Assembly (NCBI GenBank): GCA_022457155.1
Contig: JAJGOT010000156.1
Location: forward strand, 255,001 to 319,000
Direction: 5' to 3'
DNA: 64,000 nt
Source: Cladopsammia gracilis
Lineage: Eukaryota; Cnidaria; Anthozoa; Scleractinia; Dendrophylliidae
Positions 1 through 11,400 of this stretch are shown in pieces (within the stretch, counting starts at the first letter, position 1; each line of letters begins with the position of its first letter). Under the pieces are notes generated by a model. The model made no database searches and was not told where the DNA came from. It saw nothing but the letters and a program-made list of their open reading frames with translations. A program made the position numbers and the translations under genes.

Positions 1-181
1 GTGTGTCCTCTTTCGCTTGTGATTTTCGACTTGTAGCTGTTGTTGTCAATCCTGCAGTCATGGGCTGACTTGATCTTCTCACCAAGCGTTTCGTTATGTA
101 GTCTGCACGTCAACATAGCGGTGATTGCGTTCGCGTGGCTGCATTTTCTTCGCAGATTGTCGGCATATTGCATTCCTGAAG
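1..181 (+). other. Probable 5' exon without an ORF, copy A
   Basis: The stretch ends in a good splice donor (GAAG/GTAAGA at 181/182). It is repeated almost base for base at 47318-47495, upstream of the second paralogous locus, with the same donor. Its only early ATG (position 60) reads Met-Gly-stop, so it is more likely 5' UTR than coding. Its placement ahead of the paralogous exons suggests the first exon of the copy A transcript. The true 5' end may lie outside the window, and transcription itself is inferred. Confidence 0.4.
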
Positions 182-787
182 GTAAGACACATTTATTGAC
201 CTCAATCTAGATAAATCCAGCTAAATTCAGATATATACAATTAAGCTTAGTATTTTTATGCATTCTATTCTTTTAACTGTAGCTCTCAGAAGAGTATAAA
301 CATCATAGTAGTTTTCAAAGTGTATATTTGTGGTTACGATCATATGGAATCAGATTGCGTGTCATGTATTTATCCAAGATGCTCCCGAATTAGTATTGTC
401 TCGATCGAGATCTCATTACCCGCTTTATAATTCCAAAGGAGGCAGACGTAACTATTATCGAACGATTAATTAATCGAATTAATTCTAACTCAGTCACTAA
501 GAGTTGCATGTAATTCTCTCCTTTGAAATAATTATGGTTCTGGGATGTGTTCTTTTGTAAACATGTCACTATCGAAAGATAAATGTCAAGTTCGGTAATG
601 AGAAAGATATAACGTTCATTTGTTCATACTCAGATTTTTTTCTTTGTTCCATGCGCATGTCGTGATGAACTTTCCATCTTTCTCATTTCATTACACATCT
701 ACACTGGTATTACATTTACCATCTTTCTCTATGATCGACATTTTGCTGATTCTAGCAGTACACAGGACGCATGTCATACATGAACCT
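182..787 (+). other. First intron, 5' part, copy A
   Basis: AT-rich sequence aligning with 47496-48655 in the second locus, minus a composite insertion present only there (47843-48411). I see no coding or RNA feature in it. Confidence 0.35.
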
Positions 788-1075
788 AGTATGTGACCTT
801 GCTCGCCACAAGTCTCTCATCGCTCAGTGGTTAGAGCATCTGACCAGTGTGTGAACCTATAGTTAGTATGTGATCTTGCTCACCACAAGTCTCTCGTAGC
901 TCAGTGGTTAGAGCATCTGACCAGTGTGTGAACCTAGTATGTGACCTTGCTCACCACAAGTCTCTCGTAGCTCAGTGGTTTGAGCATCTGACCAGTGTGT
1001 GAACCTAGTATGTGATCTTGCTCGCCACAAGTCTCTCATAGCTCAGTGGTTAGAGCATCCTATCAGTGTGTGGAA
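788..1075 (+). repeat. Tandem array of tRNA-like half units, about 4 copies
   Basis: About four tandem units of roughly 70 bp. Each contains the tRNA A-box-like string TAGCTCAGTGGTTAGAGCAT followed by a short spacer ending near CTTGCTC(A/G)CCACAAG. Only the last unit runs on into a B-box-like segment, so the array is made of 5' halves of a tRNA-derived SINE. The matching place in copy B (48655-49360) has about ten units. Confidence 0.75.
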
Positions 1076-1115
1076 GGTTGTAGGTTTGATTCCTGTTCAG
1101 GACTCAGATTTTTTT
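1030..1115 (+). repeat. tRNA-derived SINE head
   Basis: The last tandem unit contains an A-box match (TAGCTCAGTGG) and, about 50 nt later, a B-box-like GGTTTGATTCC, then a T-rich stretch. This is the layout of an RNA polymerase III promoter inherited from a tRNA. A standard cloverleaf acceptor stem is not evident, so I call it a SINE head rather than a tRNA gene. The same module is at 49326-49400. Confidence 0.6.
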
Positions 1116-2845
1116 CTTTTGCCCATGCTCTTAACATAATAAACATTACATCTTCCTCATGTCACTTAGTGGCCTCAATTTATATTTTTAAGGTTGGCCA
1201 GATAGTGATTCAGTTCAAGTATAGTCATGTGGTGGTGTGAGGTTTCAATGGTCCATTTAACAAGCTTTGGTAAGTTTTTCTTTTTAATTAATTATTTCAT
1301 AAGATCATTGTGTGAGATAATAAAGTTCAATGTACAAGTTTAAATAGAGAGAGTGTAACCATGGTAGCATTGTATTAATACAGTGAAGGAAAGGATTATA
1401 AGGATGCATCCACAAGGGTTAAGGCATGCATGACAGGGAGAGGATTTGGCTGCCAGGAAGAACAGGAGGAGTGTCTGATGTGAAAACAAAAGGCCTATAA
1501 AGAATAACTAAGAAAGTCATGTTTGTGTCAATTTGTAAGTTTCTTGAGTAAAAATAATACTTGAAGCTCACTGGATCATTTAGTATTCTTCTACTGCATA
1601 GTTGTTATTAGTATATTTGTTTGTAAAAGAGGAATATTAATGTGAAAATGAAAATGGATATAATTTTCTGTGAAAATTCACCCACTGAGATATGAGCAGA
1701 TATTTTAGAAAGTAGCTGCGATTCACATAATTTATCAGAAAGGTCACAAATTCTTTATTAAACATTAATATTCAAATTCAGTACACTTTTTCCTGACAGC
1801 TTAATAAACCTCTGAAGTTTAAATTAGACAGACTGCTCAGGCTATAATCTGTCACTGCTATCATTAACTTGGATTATCGATTATTTTTAGTTTCATTCAA
1901 TAAAGATTGCTTTTAAAAAAGGGCAGGGGGGTAAAATGTTTCCTGTTTTAGTCCATCAAAGACTGTACAATGTACATTAACAGCAGTAAGCTCAAAATTT
2001 CATATTGTACAGTGTACATGTATGTGGCCAGAGAACATTTTCAAAATTTTTAATATGTGTAGTCTTTTTCAATTTTTAAATAAATTTGCTTTCACACCAG
2101 GACATGTATAATTCAACACCCTGCAGTATAAAAGGACTCCTGGAAAGGCTCCATGGCTTTCTTTTTAAATTTCTGTCAATGAATAGAGGTTTCCTTCACA
2201 AGCAAACCTCGATTTAGTTGTGGGCAGAATTAAACAAAAAATATGGTCTTCCTGCAGGCTGTCTCTCCTTCTCATTATTGCCTGCCTCTCTCATGTGCAT
2301 CCATAAAATTGCATCTTATAGTAAAGTGCAACTCGGAAATAAATGACCATAAAAATGCACTTCAAATGCGTAAGTTGAAATGCATTAACCAGAGTGCATT
2401 AATGCTCAATTAATGCTCATTGTCATGTTGTTGCTGTTAATGGCCTTTAGTGCCAAGGAAATTATCTAAACAATGCTTCTCTACAGTTGTTTTCATCTCG
2501 CTTTTTTGCTTTTGGTTCTTTCAAAGTAGAATGATTTATATAATGCACGAGGCTAATATATATAACAATTGTGGAATTTCACGCATTTTGGGCATCCTAC
2601 TGATGAACAGTTATAAAATTCAGGTATATTTAGTAGCCACATTTATTTGTGGTCTGTACCCTTTGAATATATGTGCAATGCAAGGTGGCACAATTATTAA
2701 AATGTAACAACAACAACAACAACAACAAACAACAAAAATCTTTATTAGTTAGTTATTATAGAATTTATAATACTGGCCTGCAGGTATCTATTCATAGATA
2801 ACTGTGGACAGTTATTGACTGTTTTAACTTGTTTATGTCTTGCAG
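1116..2845 (+). other. Intron sequence, copy A, no gene seen
   Basis: Alignable with 49401-53021 of copy B once the B-only insertions (49695-49835, 50317-50779, 51433-52903) are removed. It holds an AAC microsatellite at about 2706-2735 and no supported coding region; the short ORFs here are not maintained in copy B. Confidence 0.4.
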
Positions 2846-2896
2846 TGTCAAAATTCAAGGTTGTTTAGGCTTCCTGTGATGTCCAGGCTAACAAAG
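2846..2896 (+). other. Candidate short exon with possible start codon, copy A
   Basis: A pyrimidine-rich tract and CTTGCAG acceptor precede 2846, and a donor-like AAAG/GTAACA follows 2896. An ATG at 2879 reads Met-Ser-Arg-Leu-Thr-Lys up to the donor in phase 0. That phase fits the GT exon opening at 7044, which has no suitable upstream ATG of its own. The same exon-like unit with the same ATG phase is at 53022-53072 in copy B. This is a proposal from splice signals and phase only; no transcript supports it. Confidence 0.3.
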
Positions 2897-2920
2897 GTAA
2901 CATATGAACTTGATGTACTA

Positions 2921-3043
2921 TGTTGTGGTGCAATTTTATCCTTGGTGCAAATTTGTTTTTCCTTTGTTTAAAACTCATTACATTACCATAGCCAAAAGCA
3001 AAGGAAAACCAAATTTGCACCAAAGATAAAATTGCACCACAAG
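2921..3043. mobile_element. Foldback MITE, TGTTGTGG family, copy A
   Basis: An almost complete inverted repeat: the left arm starts TGTTGTGGTGCAATTTTATC and the right arm returns as its reverse complement ending TTGCACCACAA. The centre carries CCTTTGTTTAAAACTCATTA. It is also present at the matching place in copy B (53097-53226), so it predates the locus duplication. Related hairpins with the same end are at 17509-17667 and 49695-49835. There is no coding capacity. Confidence 0.7.
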
Positions 3044-3289
3044 AATTATTTGTATCCTGTCCCATTTTGTTTATCAAAATAATAATTATGTGTTTAGTAT
3101 ATTTAAGTCATTGGCATGGTCCAACATTGTCCAATCGCTGTGCCCATTAAGTAGTCACTAAGGTCTGTTATTCTGAGTGTCAGGCATTGCAGGAAAGCCT
3201 GTGAGTATGAACCACTTTTTCAGATTTTTTCCCTTGAATTTGGGTGAAATTGCATGTTGCTATAAGTGCCCAAAACGGATAAACTTTTT

Positions 3290-4460
3290 ATCCACAGTTT
3301 TAATTTTACTAACAAGAGGCTCCAAGCAGCCTATACTCATGCGCATGCTTAAGAAAGTTTTACGATATTTTAAACATGATAACTAAAGAAGATGTCCGAT
3401 ATAGAGAAGAGTTATTCCTTTCATTCAGTCATCGTTCCTGCAAACCACGTTGTTTACTAATGAATGTTTTGTAAATGAAGACTGTACCACAATGAAGCCA
3501 GTGATTTGTCTAGTCTTACATAAACCTAACGTGAACATATGTTAGAGGCCACCAGTGTTTGCAGCCCTTTTATTTTCTGGCCTCTAAAGAGGCCACCAGT
3601 GGTGAAAAGGTTAATAATCACACAAATTGTAATCATAAACACTAATTACGCATGTGCGAAGCGGCATGAGGTAAGGTTTCGGCTCCATTTTTCTTGTTAT
3701 TTTTATTTTTTTGTGTCACGATTTTGCATGCAAATTTATGAACGCATATTTTAAATTGTGCATTTCCGTAGCTTTGCCGTAGCTTTGCCATTTACACTTC
3801 CTGTTTAGTGACTTCCGGCTACTCTCACTTCTGGTAAAACAACGTTACTGAAGTGTCACGACAGCGTCTCCTACAACCCTACTTACATTAAGTGAAAGCA
3901 CAATTGCTTTGAAAGCAAAATGGCGGTCTGTTTTCATGAACTGGAGGACGAAAAAAGTATTGTAAATCGAACAGAAAACTTTCCGTGCGTTTTTTTCCGC
4001 CATTTTCAACAACAACCAAAGTGAAGTCAACAGTCAAGATCAAATTTTGACATGAATTCTAAGAGTTAAAAGAAAATATCTTCACAATTGTTCGATGGAT
4101 AACTGCTGAAGCCGTGGAAGACGTTTCAAGCCAACTGTGAACCATAAACAACAAGATATTCACTTGAATGCGACAGCAATACTTTTAGACGGTCTTTACA
4201 CAATGCGGTAAGAGTTATGCAGCATTTGCACTGGTTTTACAAATGTTTTGAATGAAATAAATATTACTGTTTTAATGCATTTGTTTGCTATGAAATTATC
4301 TTTGTGGTGATGTAATTTTTAGTTAAATAGGAAGTTTGCAATGTGCGCTAGCTTCGTTTGAAAAACTTGTACGCCATTTCTTGCTGAAAAATCTCCATTT
4401 TAAAAATGGCTGGTGTTCTGGGCACTTTTCTGGAAATAATGGCCGGTGGTGAAAGATTTT
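3290..4460. other. Segment of copy A largely missing from copy B
   Basis: Copy A and B align on both sides (about 3270 with 53460, and 4461 with 53529), but this roughly 1.1-kb stretch has no counterpart in B apart from a short piece at 3612-3648 that is in reverse orientation at 53493-53529. It contains a 12-bp direct repeat, AGGCCACCAGTG, near 3546 and 3590. No gene is seen. Confidence 0.45.
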
Positions 4461-5047
4461 AGATAAAGGGTCACTGTTTATAGCTAGTGAATTTGAAGGT
4501 TTTAAGTGAACTGTTTTGTCCAGAGTGAATAGCTGTAGTTTTGTCAACAGTCATGATCTTGTCACTGAATTTTGAAGACAGTAGGGGCCGCGTAAAGTTG
4601 ATAAAAATTTTTATAAAGCAGAATTTCTCTGATCTAATGTTTATATTTGTGTCTTACTTGCCAATAGAAGTTAACAGAAAAATCAAGTGAAATCTATTTC
4701 TGGAGCAAAAATCAATATGAAGATCTAAGGGAGACTGCATCTTAATTCTACCCCAAGGCAGATGATTGAGCATTTTGTTGTTTCACCACCATCCCATATG
4801 TTCCCAATATTTAACAATATTGAATAAAAGTGTCAGATAAATAGACATGTCCAAAGTCTGTGACTGCCATACTGATTCCTAAGCACATGGTTTTGGTAAA
4901 TTAGAGGCATGGTACTGACCTAAAGATACAATATTGTAGTGTCATTCATGTTTTTGTAATTAAGTCAGGAATTTTTGCAACCATCGCAGAAATATGGGAT
5001 GTGATGGGAAAATACATTGTAGATGATCTTGGGATCTAGTGCCTTAA

Positions 5048-5567
5048 AGGTTGGCAGGCGTTGGCAATTCAGGTAGAGTCAGAAGGTATCCATGGGAACC
5101 ACCCCTACACTGTACAAGCAATTGGCATCCTCACACTGAAAGGAATTGATGGAAAAATACTTATCTGACCCAATACTCACCTAAGCCTATGAACCGCAAG
5201 GGAGGAAAGGGTGGAAGCCATAATCCATCAAATAATTTGCTAGCAAGTGAGTGAGTGTGCATGTGTGATACACAAAACAATTCAATATTTTATGTAATGT
5301 CGGCTAAAATAAAGAGAAAATAAAATAAAGATAACCTCCAATGCTGATCACAAAACTACATGTAGCATCAAGCTCCTGAGGTAACCCAGCAGATCAGGTA
5401 CACTATAGGTGGAAGCCTGACTGACTGCATTGACTCAGACTCAAGGTTAAATTTACCCAAATTAGATTTAGCCACATTAACATTTTCATTGTGTAGCCTT
5501 TTAGTAAATTTAAAGTTACCATCTTCTTGTTTTAGGATTCATCCTTTCCTAGCACAGCCTCTACTCT
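5048..5567 (+). repeat. Upstream copy of a 0.5-kb intron-exon duplication
   Basis: This stretch is repeated at 6575-7075, including the polypyrimidine tract, the acceptor TTGTTTTAG and the first roughly 30 nt of the GT exon (from about 5537). After that the upstream copy diverges, so it holds a complete acceptor with a truncated exon start. It may act as a decoy acceptor or simply be a dead duplicate. Confidence 0.6.
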
Positions 5568-6574
5568 GTTAGAACAAATACTGCGATTGTATTATTGCAT
5601 TTAGCCATCGCATTTAGCGAATTTCGATAGACGCCATTTTGTTTACTGTGGCGTGTGTTATGTGCGAAGATGGCCGCTTGTTGACATTACAAACTCTTTT
5701 CTTTGGCTTCTTTCGTTCGTCTTCGGTGTTCCTTCATTGCCAAAAGCTTCGAAATGTTCGACAAACATAGTCAACGCTGTTTTAACACAGGTATTTTGAC
5801 AATTTGAGGTTGAATTTTACAATTTATAACCACAACGCTCACGTTCGTGCGTTACGTGCTAGATGCGTATTTTTCGATCGGTGGCGTTCTTGCACTTCTG
5901 TTAGAGAAACAAGACTCACTTTTCTAAGTTATTCATTAATCTGCCAAACCGTAAATGCTTCACAAACCCTTTGGAAACCCTTTTCAAACCCTTTGCAAAC
6001 CCTTTGCAAACCCTCGCAAACCCTTTTCAAACCCTTCACAAACCCTTTGCAAACCCTTTGCAAACCCCTTCCAAACCGGGTTTGGGGGGGTTTGAAACCC
6101 GGTTTGACCTAAATTGCAATGTTCGATAAGACGTGTTTTCTTATGGAGGGTCACAATTAATAAATAAACTTATCATCAATGGATGACCTTGGTCAATGTC
6201 ACGGGAATTTTGTACTATTTCAAAAACCTAAAAAATGTTCTTGTATTAACAGAAACCGTAAAATAATGATCTAGTTTTGTGATAAATACCACTCTGACAG
6301 TGCGTGTACCAAAACTGTTGATAAGTGTCTCTAGTCATAAATGGATTGGATCTCAATGAATTGCAACTTGAAAAATATTAGCCTAATCTCTTTCAAGTTC
6401 TCACATTTTTGCTTCCAAAATGGGCTAGAACAGACCATAATTTGTTCCTCTTTCAAAACTTGGTTGATTTCTTTCTGGTGGTGGTTTAGTATTATTTTGA
6501 AAATAAATAAAGGTATTATGGCTTCATTTTGTTCAAAAATGGTAAAATTCCCCATAACACTGCCCCTTTAAGGT
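5568..6574. other. Spacer between the duplicated acceptor segments
   Basis: About 1 kb separating the two acceptor copies. A stretch at about 5660-5795 resembles 51958-52078 inside a transposon of copy B (both include TCGTCTTCGGTGTTCCTTCA), so it is probably transposon-derived. It also holds the minisatellite at 5960-6078. No host coding region is supported. Confidence 0.4.
5960..6078 (+). repeat. Minisatellite of CAAACCCTTTG units
   Basis: About ten to eleven head-to-tail units of near 11 bp based on CAAACCCTTTG with small length changes, ending in a short self-complementary stretch (AAACCGGGTTTG, then CAAACC-type units reversed). The apparent ORF through it only reflects the repeat (recurring Asn-Pro-Leu-Gln-Thr-Leu-Cys-Lys-Pro). 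Confidence 0.7.
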
Positions 6575-7043
6575 TGGCGGGTATAGGCAATTCAGGCAGA
6601 GTCAGAAGGTATCCATGGGAACCTCCCCTACAAGCAGCCACCAACTGGCACCCTCACACTGAAAGGAATTGGTGGAAAAATACCTATCTGACCCAATACT
6701 GACCTAAGCCCATGAACTGCAAGGAAGGAAAGGGTGGAAGCCATAATCCACCAAAATTTGCTTGCAAGCGAGTGAGTGTGTGATACACAAAACAATTCAA
6801 TATTTTATTTAATGTCAGCTAAAATAAAGAGAAAATAAAACAAAAAGATCACCTCCAATGTTGATCACAAAACTACATGTAGCAGCAAGCCCCTGAGGAA
6901 ACCCAGCAGATCAGGTACACTATAGGTGGAAGCCTGCATTGACTCAGACTCAAGGTTAAATTCACCCAAATTAGATTTAGCCACGTAACATTTTCATTGT
7001 GTAGCCTTTTAGTGAATTTAAAGTTACCATCCTCTTGTTTTAG
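6575..7043 (+). repeat. Downstream copy of the 0.5-kb duplication, ending at the GT exon acceptor
   Basis: This is the second copy of the segment at 5048-5567. It leads into the acceptor at 7042-7043 (CTTGTTTTAG) used by the GT exon. The matching acceptor of copy B is at 54398-54399. Confidence 0.55.
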
Positions 7044-7989
7044 GATTCATCCTTTCCTAGCACAGCCTCTACATCACAGGAAGACCTAGAAAATGGTTCA
7101 AGTTCCACTTCCAGCAGGAAATTGAGAGTTACTTTGTTAAGCAGTGAATGGAAATCCACAAAGGGAGGATTGTCAACCATCAACAGAGAGCTGGCCATTC
7201 ATTTGGCAAAACATCCAAATGTGGAAGTCAGTGTTTATCTTCCTCAGTGCAGTGAAGAGGATAAAAGAGTTGCTGCAAGACACAATGTCCATCTTATTGA
7301 AGCAGAAGAAATCCCAGGTTATTATGACCCAGTTGACTGGTTGGCCTCTGTTCCCAAACATCATGTTATGGACTGTGTGATAGGACATGGGTTACCACTT
7401 GGTCGACAAGTACCACACATAAAGCGTCACCATAACTGCAAGTGGATTCAAGTCGTTCATACCGCCCCAGAAGAACTTGGAATGTACAAAAGCTATGCAG
7501 ACACCATTTCCAAAGGCGAGAAAAAGCATCAGGCAGAAGTAAAACTCTGATCAAGCTGATCAAGCTGATCAAGTTGTAGCAGTTGGACCCAAGTTGGCTG
7601 AAGCTTTCTCAGGTTACCTCCGTTCATGTGGAAAGGATCAAGATGTTCTCAATCTCACCCCAGGCATTTTCTCTGAGTTTGCTGATGTCAAGCAGGCCAC
7701 TAAAGAAATAGGAACGTTTAGTGTTTTAGTGTTTGGGCGTGGTGATAGTGAAGACTTTCAGCTAAAGGGCTATGATATTGCTGCCCAAGCAATTGCTGAG
7801 TTGAAAGACACGACGTACAAACTTGTGTTTGTTGGTGCACCGAGTGGAGAAGAGGAGAAAGTGAAAGAAGTGTTACTCCAGCAAGGCATTGATCGCAGTC
7901 AACTCAGGGTGCGTTGTTTTAAAGAAAGTAGGGAGCAGCTAGCTGAATTGTTTTGTGAGGTGGATCTTGCTGTAATGCCATCAAGAACT
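7044..7989 (+). pseudogene. GT4-like glycosyltransferase exon, 5' part, copy A (frameshifted)
   Basis: From the acceptor at 7043 the phase-0 reading is Asp-Ser-Ser-Phe-Pro..., then a Ser-rich stretch, then a Rossmann-type start (RVTLLSSEWKSTKGGLSTIN) typical of the N-terminal half of GT4 (glycosyl transferase group 1) proteins, including the Gly-Gly loop of sugar-nucleotide binders. The reading stops at 7548-7550, where TGATCAAGC is tandemly repeated and 7 extra bases relative to copy B break the frame. The domain resumes in another frame (AEAFSGYLRSCGKDQD..., LVFGRGDSEDFQLKGYDIA) to MPSRTE just before the retrotransposon at 7990. No in-frame ATG opens the exon, so the start lies upstream. 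Known family chemistry is sugar transfer from a nucleotide donor; here it may instead be a sensing domain. It cannot give a full domain as it stands. Confidence 0.75.
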
Positions 7990-7994
7990 GAGGG
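7990..7994 (+). repeat. 5-bp target site duplication GAGGG (left)
   Basis: GAGGG precedes the left LTR and is repeated at 15739-15743 after the right LTR. Copy B shows the empty site (AACTGAGGGCTTTGGG), which fixes the insertion point exactly. Confidence 0.9.
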
Positions 7995-8269
7995 TGTGAG
8001 TTCCGTAAAATTTGAACTCGGTATAAATAACGCACCGTAAACTAAACAATAGCTTCGAAGATAAAGCTAGAAACACAGGTTCATTGAAAACCAAAAAAGG
8101 AATTGCTTGAGAAACTACTTGTACAACTTGTACGTCGAAGAACTGTTTGCTACGCAAAAACATGGCTGCTCTACTTTCCACGTGCAATTCCCTCGGGCAT
8201 ACACGTGACCGGAAATACAATGTCCTAGCGGAAGTGCACAATAGCGGTAGTGCTAAAATGGTAGCCACA
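7995..8269 (-). repeat. 3' LTR of the BEL/Pao element
   Basis: It is 275 bp, begins TGTGAGTTCCG and ends GTAGCCACA on the + strand. The short purine-rich AGGGGTCGG (minus strand, 8270-8278) just inside it could be the polypurine tract. Confidence 0.9.
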
Positions 8270-8456
8270 CCGACCCCTAAATGAGAATGCACCGCAGCAA
8301 TCTCATTTACAAACATATAGGCTACCGACTACGACTGAAACACAACAAACGAAATATAAACTAGAATAACTGTTCACAAGTTCATGACTGTAAAGTCACT
8401 GTTCAAAGTCAATGTTCATGAATTTAAATCAGCTCCTTGTGTTTCTGCAGTATAAC

Positions 8457-11400
8457 TCAAACAGGTCCATCTGTATCGGCTACTCCCTCCATCTCCAGCA
8501 AACATAATTTGGTGACTGGGCGTGTCAGTATGGTGGTATTGGCTGTGATTACAGGTTTTCCTTTGTACTGTCGCTTGGCGCGCGTCGCCACTGTTGAGCT
8601 CGTCTTTACCTTCGCTGTTCGCACTAATCCATCGCGACTCACAATGACCTCTACGACTTGACCAAGGGGCCACTTGCCTCTAGGAAAAGCTTCGTCTGCT
8701 ATCAGCACCAGGTCACCAATTTGTAAGTTCTTTCTCTGCACATTCCACTTCTTTCTCTCTAACAGAGTGGGCAGGTATTCTCTCGTCCATCGACGCCAGA
8801 ACAAATCGGCAAGATACTGTGCTTGCCTCCAAGCACGTCTGCTGCTGAGGTCGTCCTTGTCAAACACCCCTGGAGGTAAACTTGGACATGGACGCAAATG
8901 TAGTAAATGATTAGGGGTCAGCGGCTGCTCGTCAAAAGGGCTGTCACTGTTGCGAGAGAGGGGTCTGGAATTGAGAATATTCACCACCTCTGCCATAACC
9001 GTTGAGAGGACCTCATCCGAGACTAGCTGCTCCTTTAACATCGCTCGCAGGATCTGACGCACCGAACGTATCATCCGCTCCCACGCACCGCCCATGTGGC
9101 TCGCCGCTGGTGGATTAAAAATCCACTTAATCTTCTTCTGAGCGCAGAAGTTGTTAATCTTCTGTTGATTCCATTCTTCTACAGCGTTCTTCAGCTCCTT
9201 GTCGGCCTTTGTGAAGTTTGTGCCTCTATCACTTCTGATCTGCTCTGGATACCCACGAATACTAATGAATCTTCTAAGTGCATTGATCATAGAGTCAGTG
9301 TCCAACGAATGAGCTATTTCGATGTGGATCGCACGGGTCGTCAAACAAGTAAAGAGGCATCCGTACCTCTTCACGTGAGATCTGCCTTGCTTCACTTCAA
9401 GAGGTCCGAAATAATCAACGCCGACGTTTGTGAAAGGTGGCTTGTTTGGGGTTAGCCTGTCCTCGGGCAAGCTGGCCATGAATTGTTCTCCTGTACGTGC
9501 ATTCCTCCGTTGACAATTCATGCATGTTCTTATCACACGTCGTATCGCTGACCGCCCTTTGACTATCCAGAATGTCTCTCTCAAAGACGTTAACACACTT
9601 TCTTGACCCATGTGGCCCAGATTGTCATGATACTGCTTAATAATCAGATCAGTCACATGATGCTTGTAAGGAAGAATGACCGGATGCTTTCTTTCATAGA
9701 CAAGCTGGGCATTACCTAGTCGACCGCCGACCCTCAACAGACCTTCCTTTAGTTGCGGATCCAATTTGTTAATAGATGTTCCAGCTTTCTGAAGGGCTTT
9801 CTTTTTACCACCAGAATGATCCACTGATGAGAGTATCTCCACGGTGTCCGGAAAGGATACTCGCTGTACGCACTTGAGGATTTCCTCTTCAGCTACTTGT
9901 AACTCAGTCACTGACAAATGGCCGCACTTCATGAGGGACATTTCGTTGGACCTAACCTGAGACTCACTTGCAGTTGCAATATTCTTCTTTTTCAACTGTG
10001 CTTTAATTCGAAGGTACTGCTTGTAACGCAACAACCATGCAACGGCACCCTTTAACTTCCACCAAGAGGAATGGTATGAAATCAAGGAATCCAACACGTC
10101 GCCCTGAACCGACGAAGTGTATACCTGAGCTTCTCTTCTTACTTCAGGATCATCATCTTCCAAGACTGGAATTTCAATCATTCTTGGCCAGTGGCTCTCA
10201 TCCTCCCACAAAAACTTGGGACCTTTCAACCATCGATCATTCTTGAGCATCACATCCATCTTCAGTCCCTTTGAACCGTCATCAGCGGGATTACAGTCCC
10301 TGTTTACGTAGTGCCACTCGGATGGTTTCGATCCATGGTGTATCACCGTCAAACGATTAGATTCAAATGTGTGGAATCTTTTCGACTCATTATTAATGCA
10401 CTTCAAAACTGAAGTTGAGTCAGTCCAGTAATGAATATGATGTATTGTCATGTCCAATTCTTCTCGAATAATCTTAGAGAGCCTCACAGAAATAACTGCA
10501 GCTGTCAGTTTCAATCTTGGGATTGAAATTTCACGCACAGGAGCCAATCTTGCTTTTCCCATCACGAACGCACAGTGAATTCGGTCGTCAGCATCTTTAA
10601 TACGCAGGTATGCAACTGCTGAATATCCTTGACGAGAAGCGTCCGAGAAGAGGTGTAACTGAGTTTCTTTAACTTCACTAAATTCTCTGGGCTTGAAGCA
10701 ACGGTCTACTTGTATTCCCCGCAACTTGGGAAGATCATCTAGCCAACGTCTCCACTGAGCCCTTTCAGTTTCTTCCAACGGATCATCCCAGCTAAGTCTC
10801 TTCCGGCTAAGGGTCTGCAACAGGAGCTTGGCTTTCATGATATATGGGGCAACGAATCCTAACGGATCAAAGACAGAATAAACGGCTGATACTATCCCTC
10901 TGCGAGATACTGGTTTCTGATTAACCACCTGCAGGATCTTCTCAAGGACTTCCCAAACAAACTTGTCTTCTTCAATATTCCATTTTAGTCCAAGAGCGCT
11001 TTCAGTTGGAAGCCGTTCCAAATCCAAATTGACCACCGATTTCGCTCTTTCAGATTCTGGAATCATGGCCAGCACCTCTCTGTCATTGCTATACCACTTT
11101 GTTAAACGGAAACCACCCCTTGAAAGTAAATCACGGAGCTGTCCTACAAGGGTGATTGCTTTCTCTGTAGTGCTTGTCGACTTCATCATATCATCCACAT
11201 ACATGTTACGCTTCACTGTTTCGATTGTCTCTGTTTCAAATTCTCCTCCCTGCAGCTCTGCTGTTTTCCTCAAGCAGAAATTTGCAATACTAGGCGAGGA
11301 TGTAGCTCCAAACAAATGTTTAACCATTCGATACTCTTCCATCTCTCCAGATATATCTCCATTCCGCCACCACAAAAATCTTAATGCATCACAATCCTTG

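Noticed and set aside
1030..1115. A functional tRNA gene
   Set aside because: A and B boxes are present, but no credible acceptor stem or anticodon arm could be traced; the surrounding array marks it as a SINE.
5804..6112. 102-codon ORF with NPLQTLCKP repeats
   Set aside because: It is a translation of the 11-bp minisatellite.
7594..8040. Separate glycosyltransferase gene starting at 7594
   Set aside because: It is the shifted continuation of the GT exon, running into the left LTR; the codon given as start is not an ATG.
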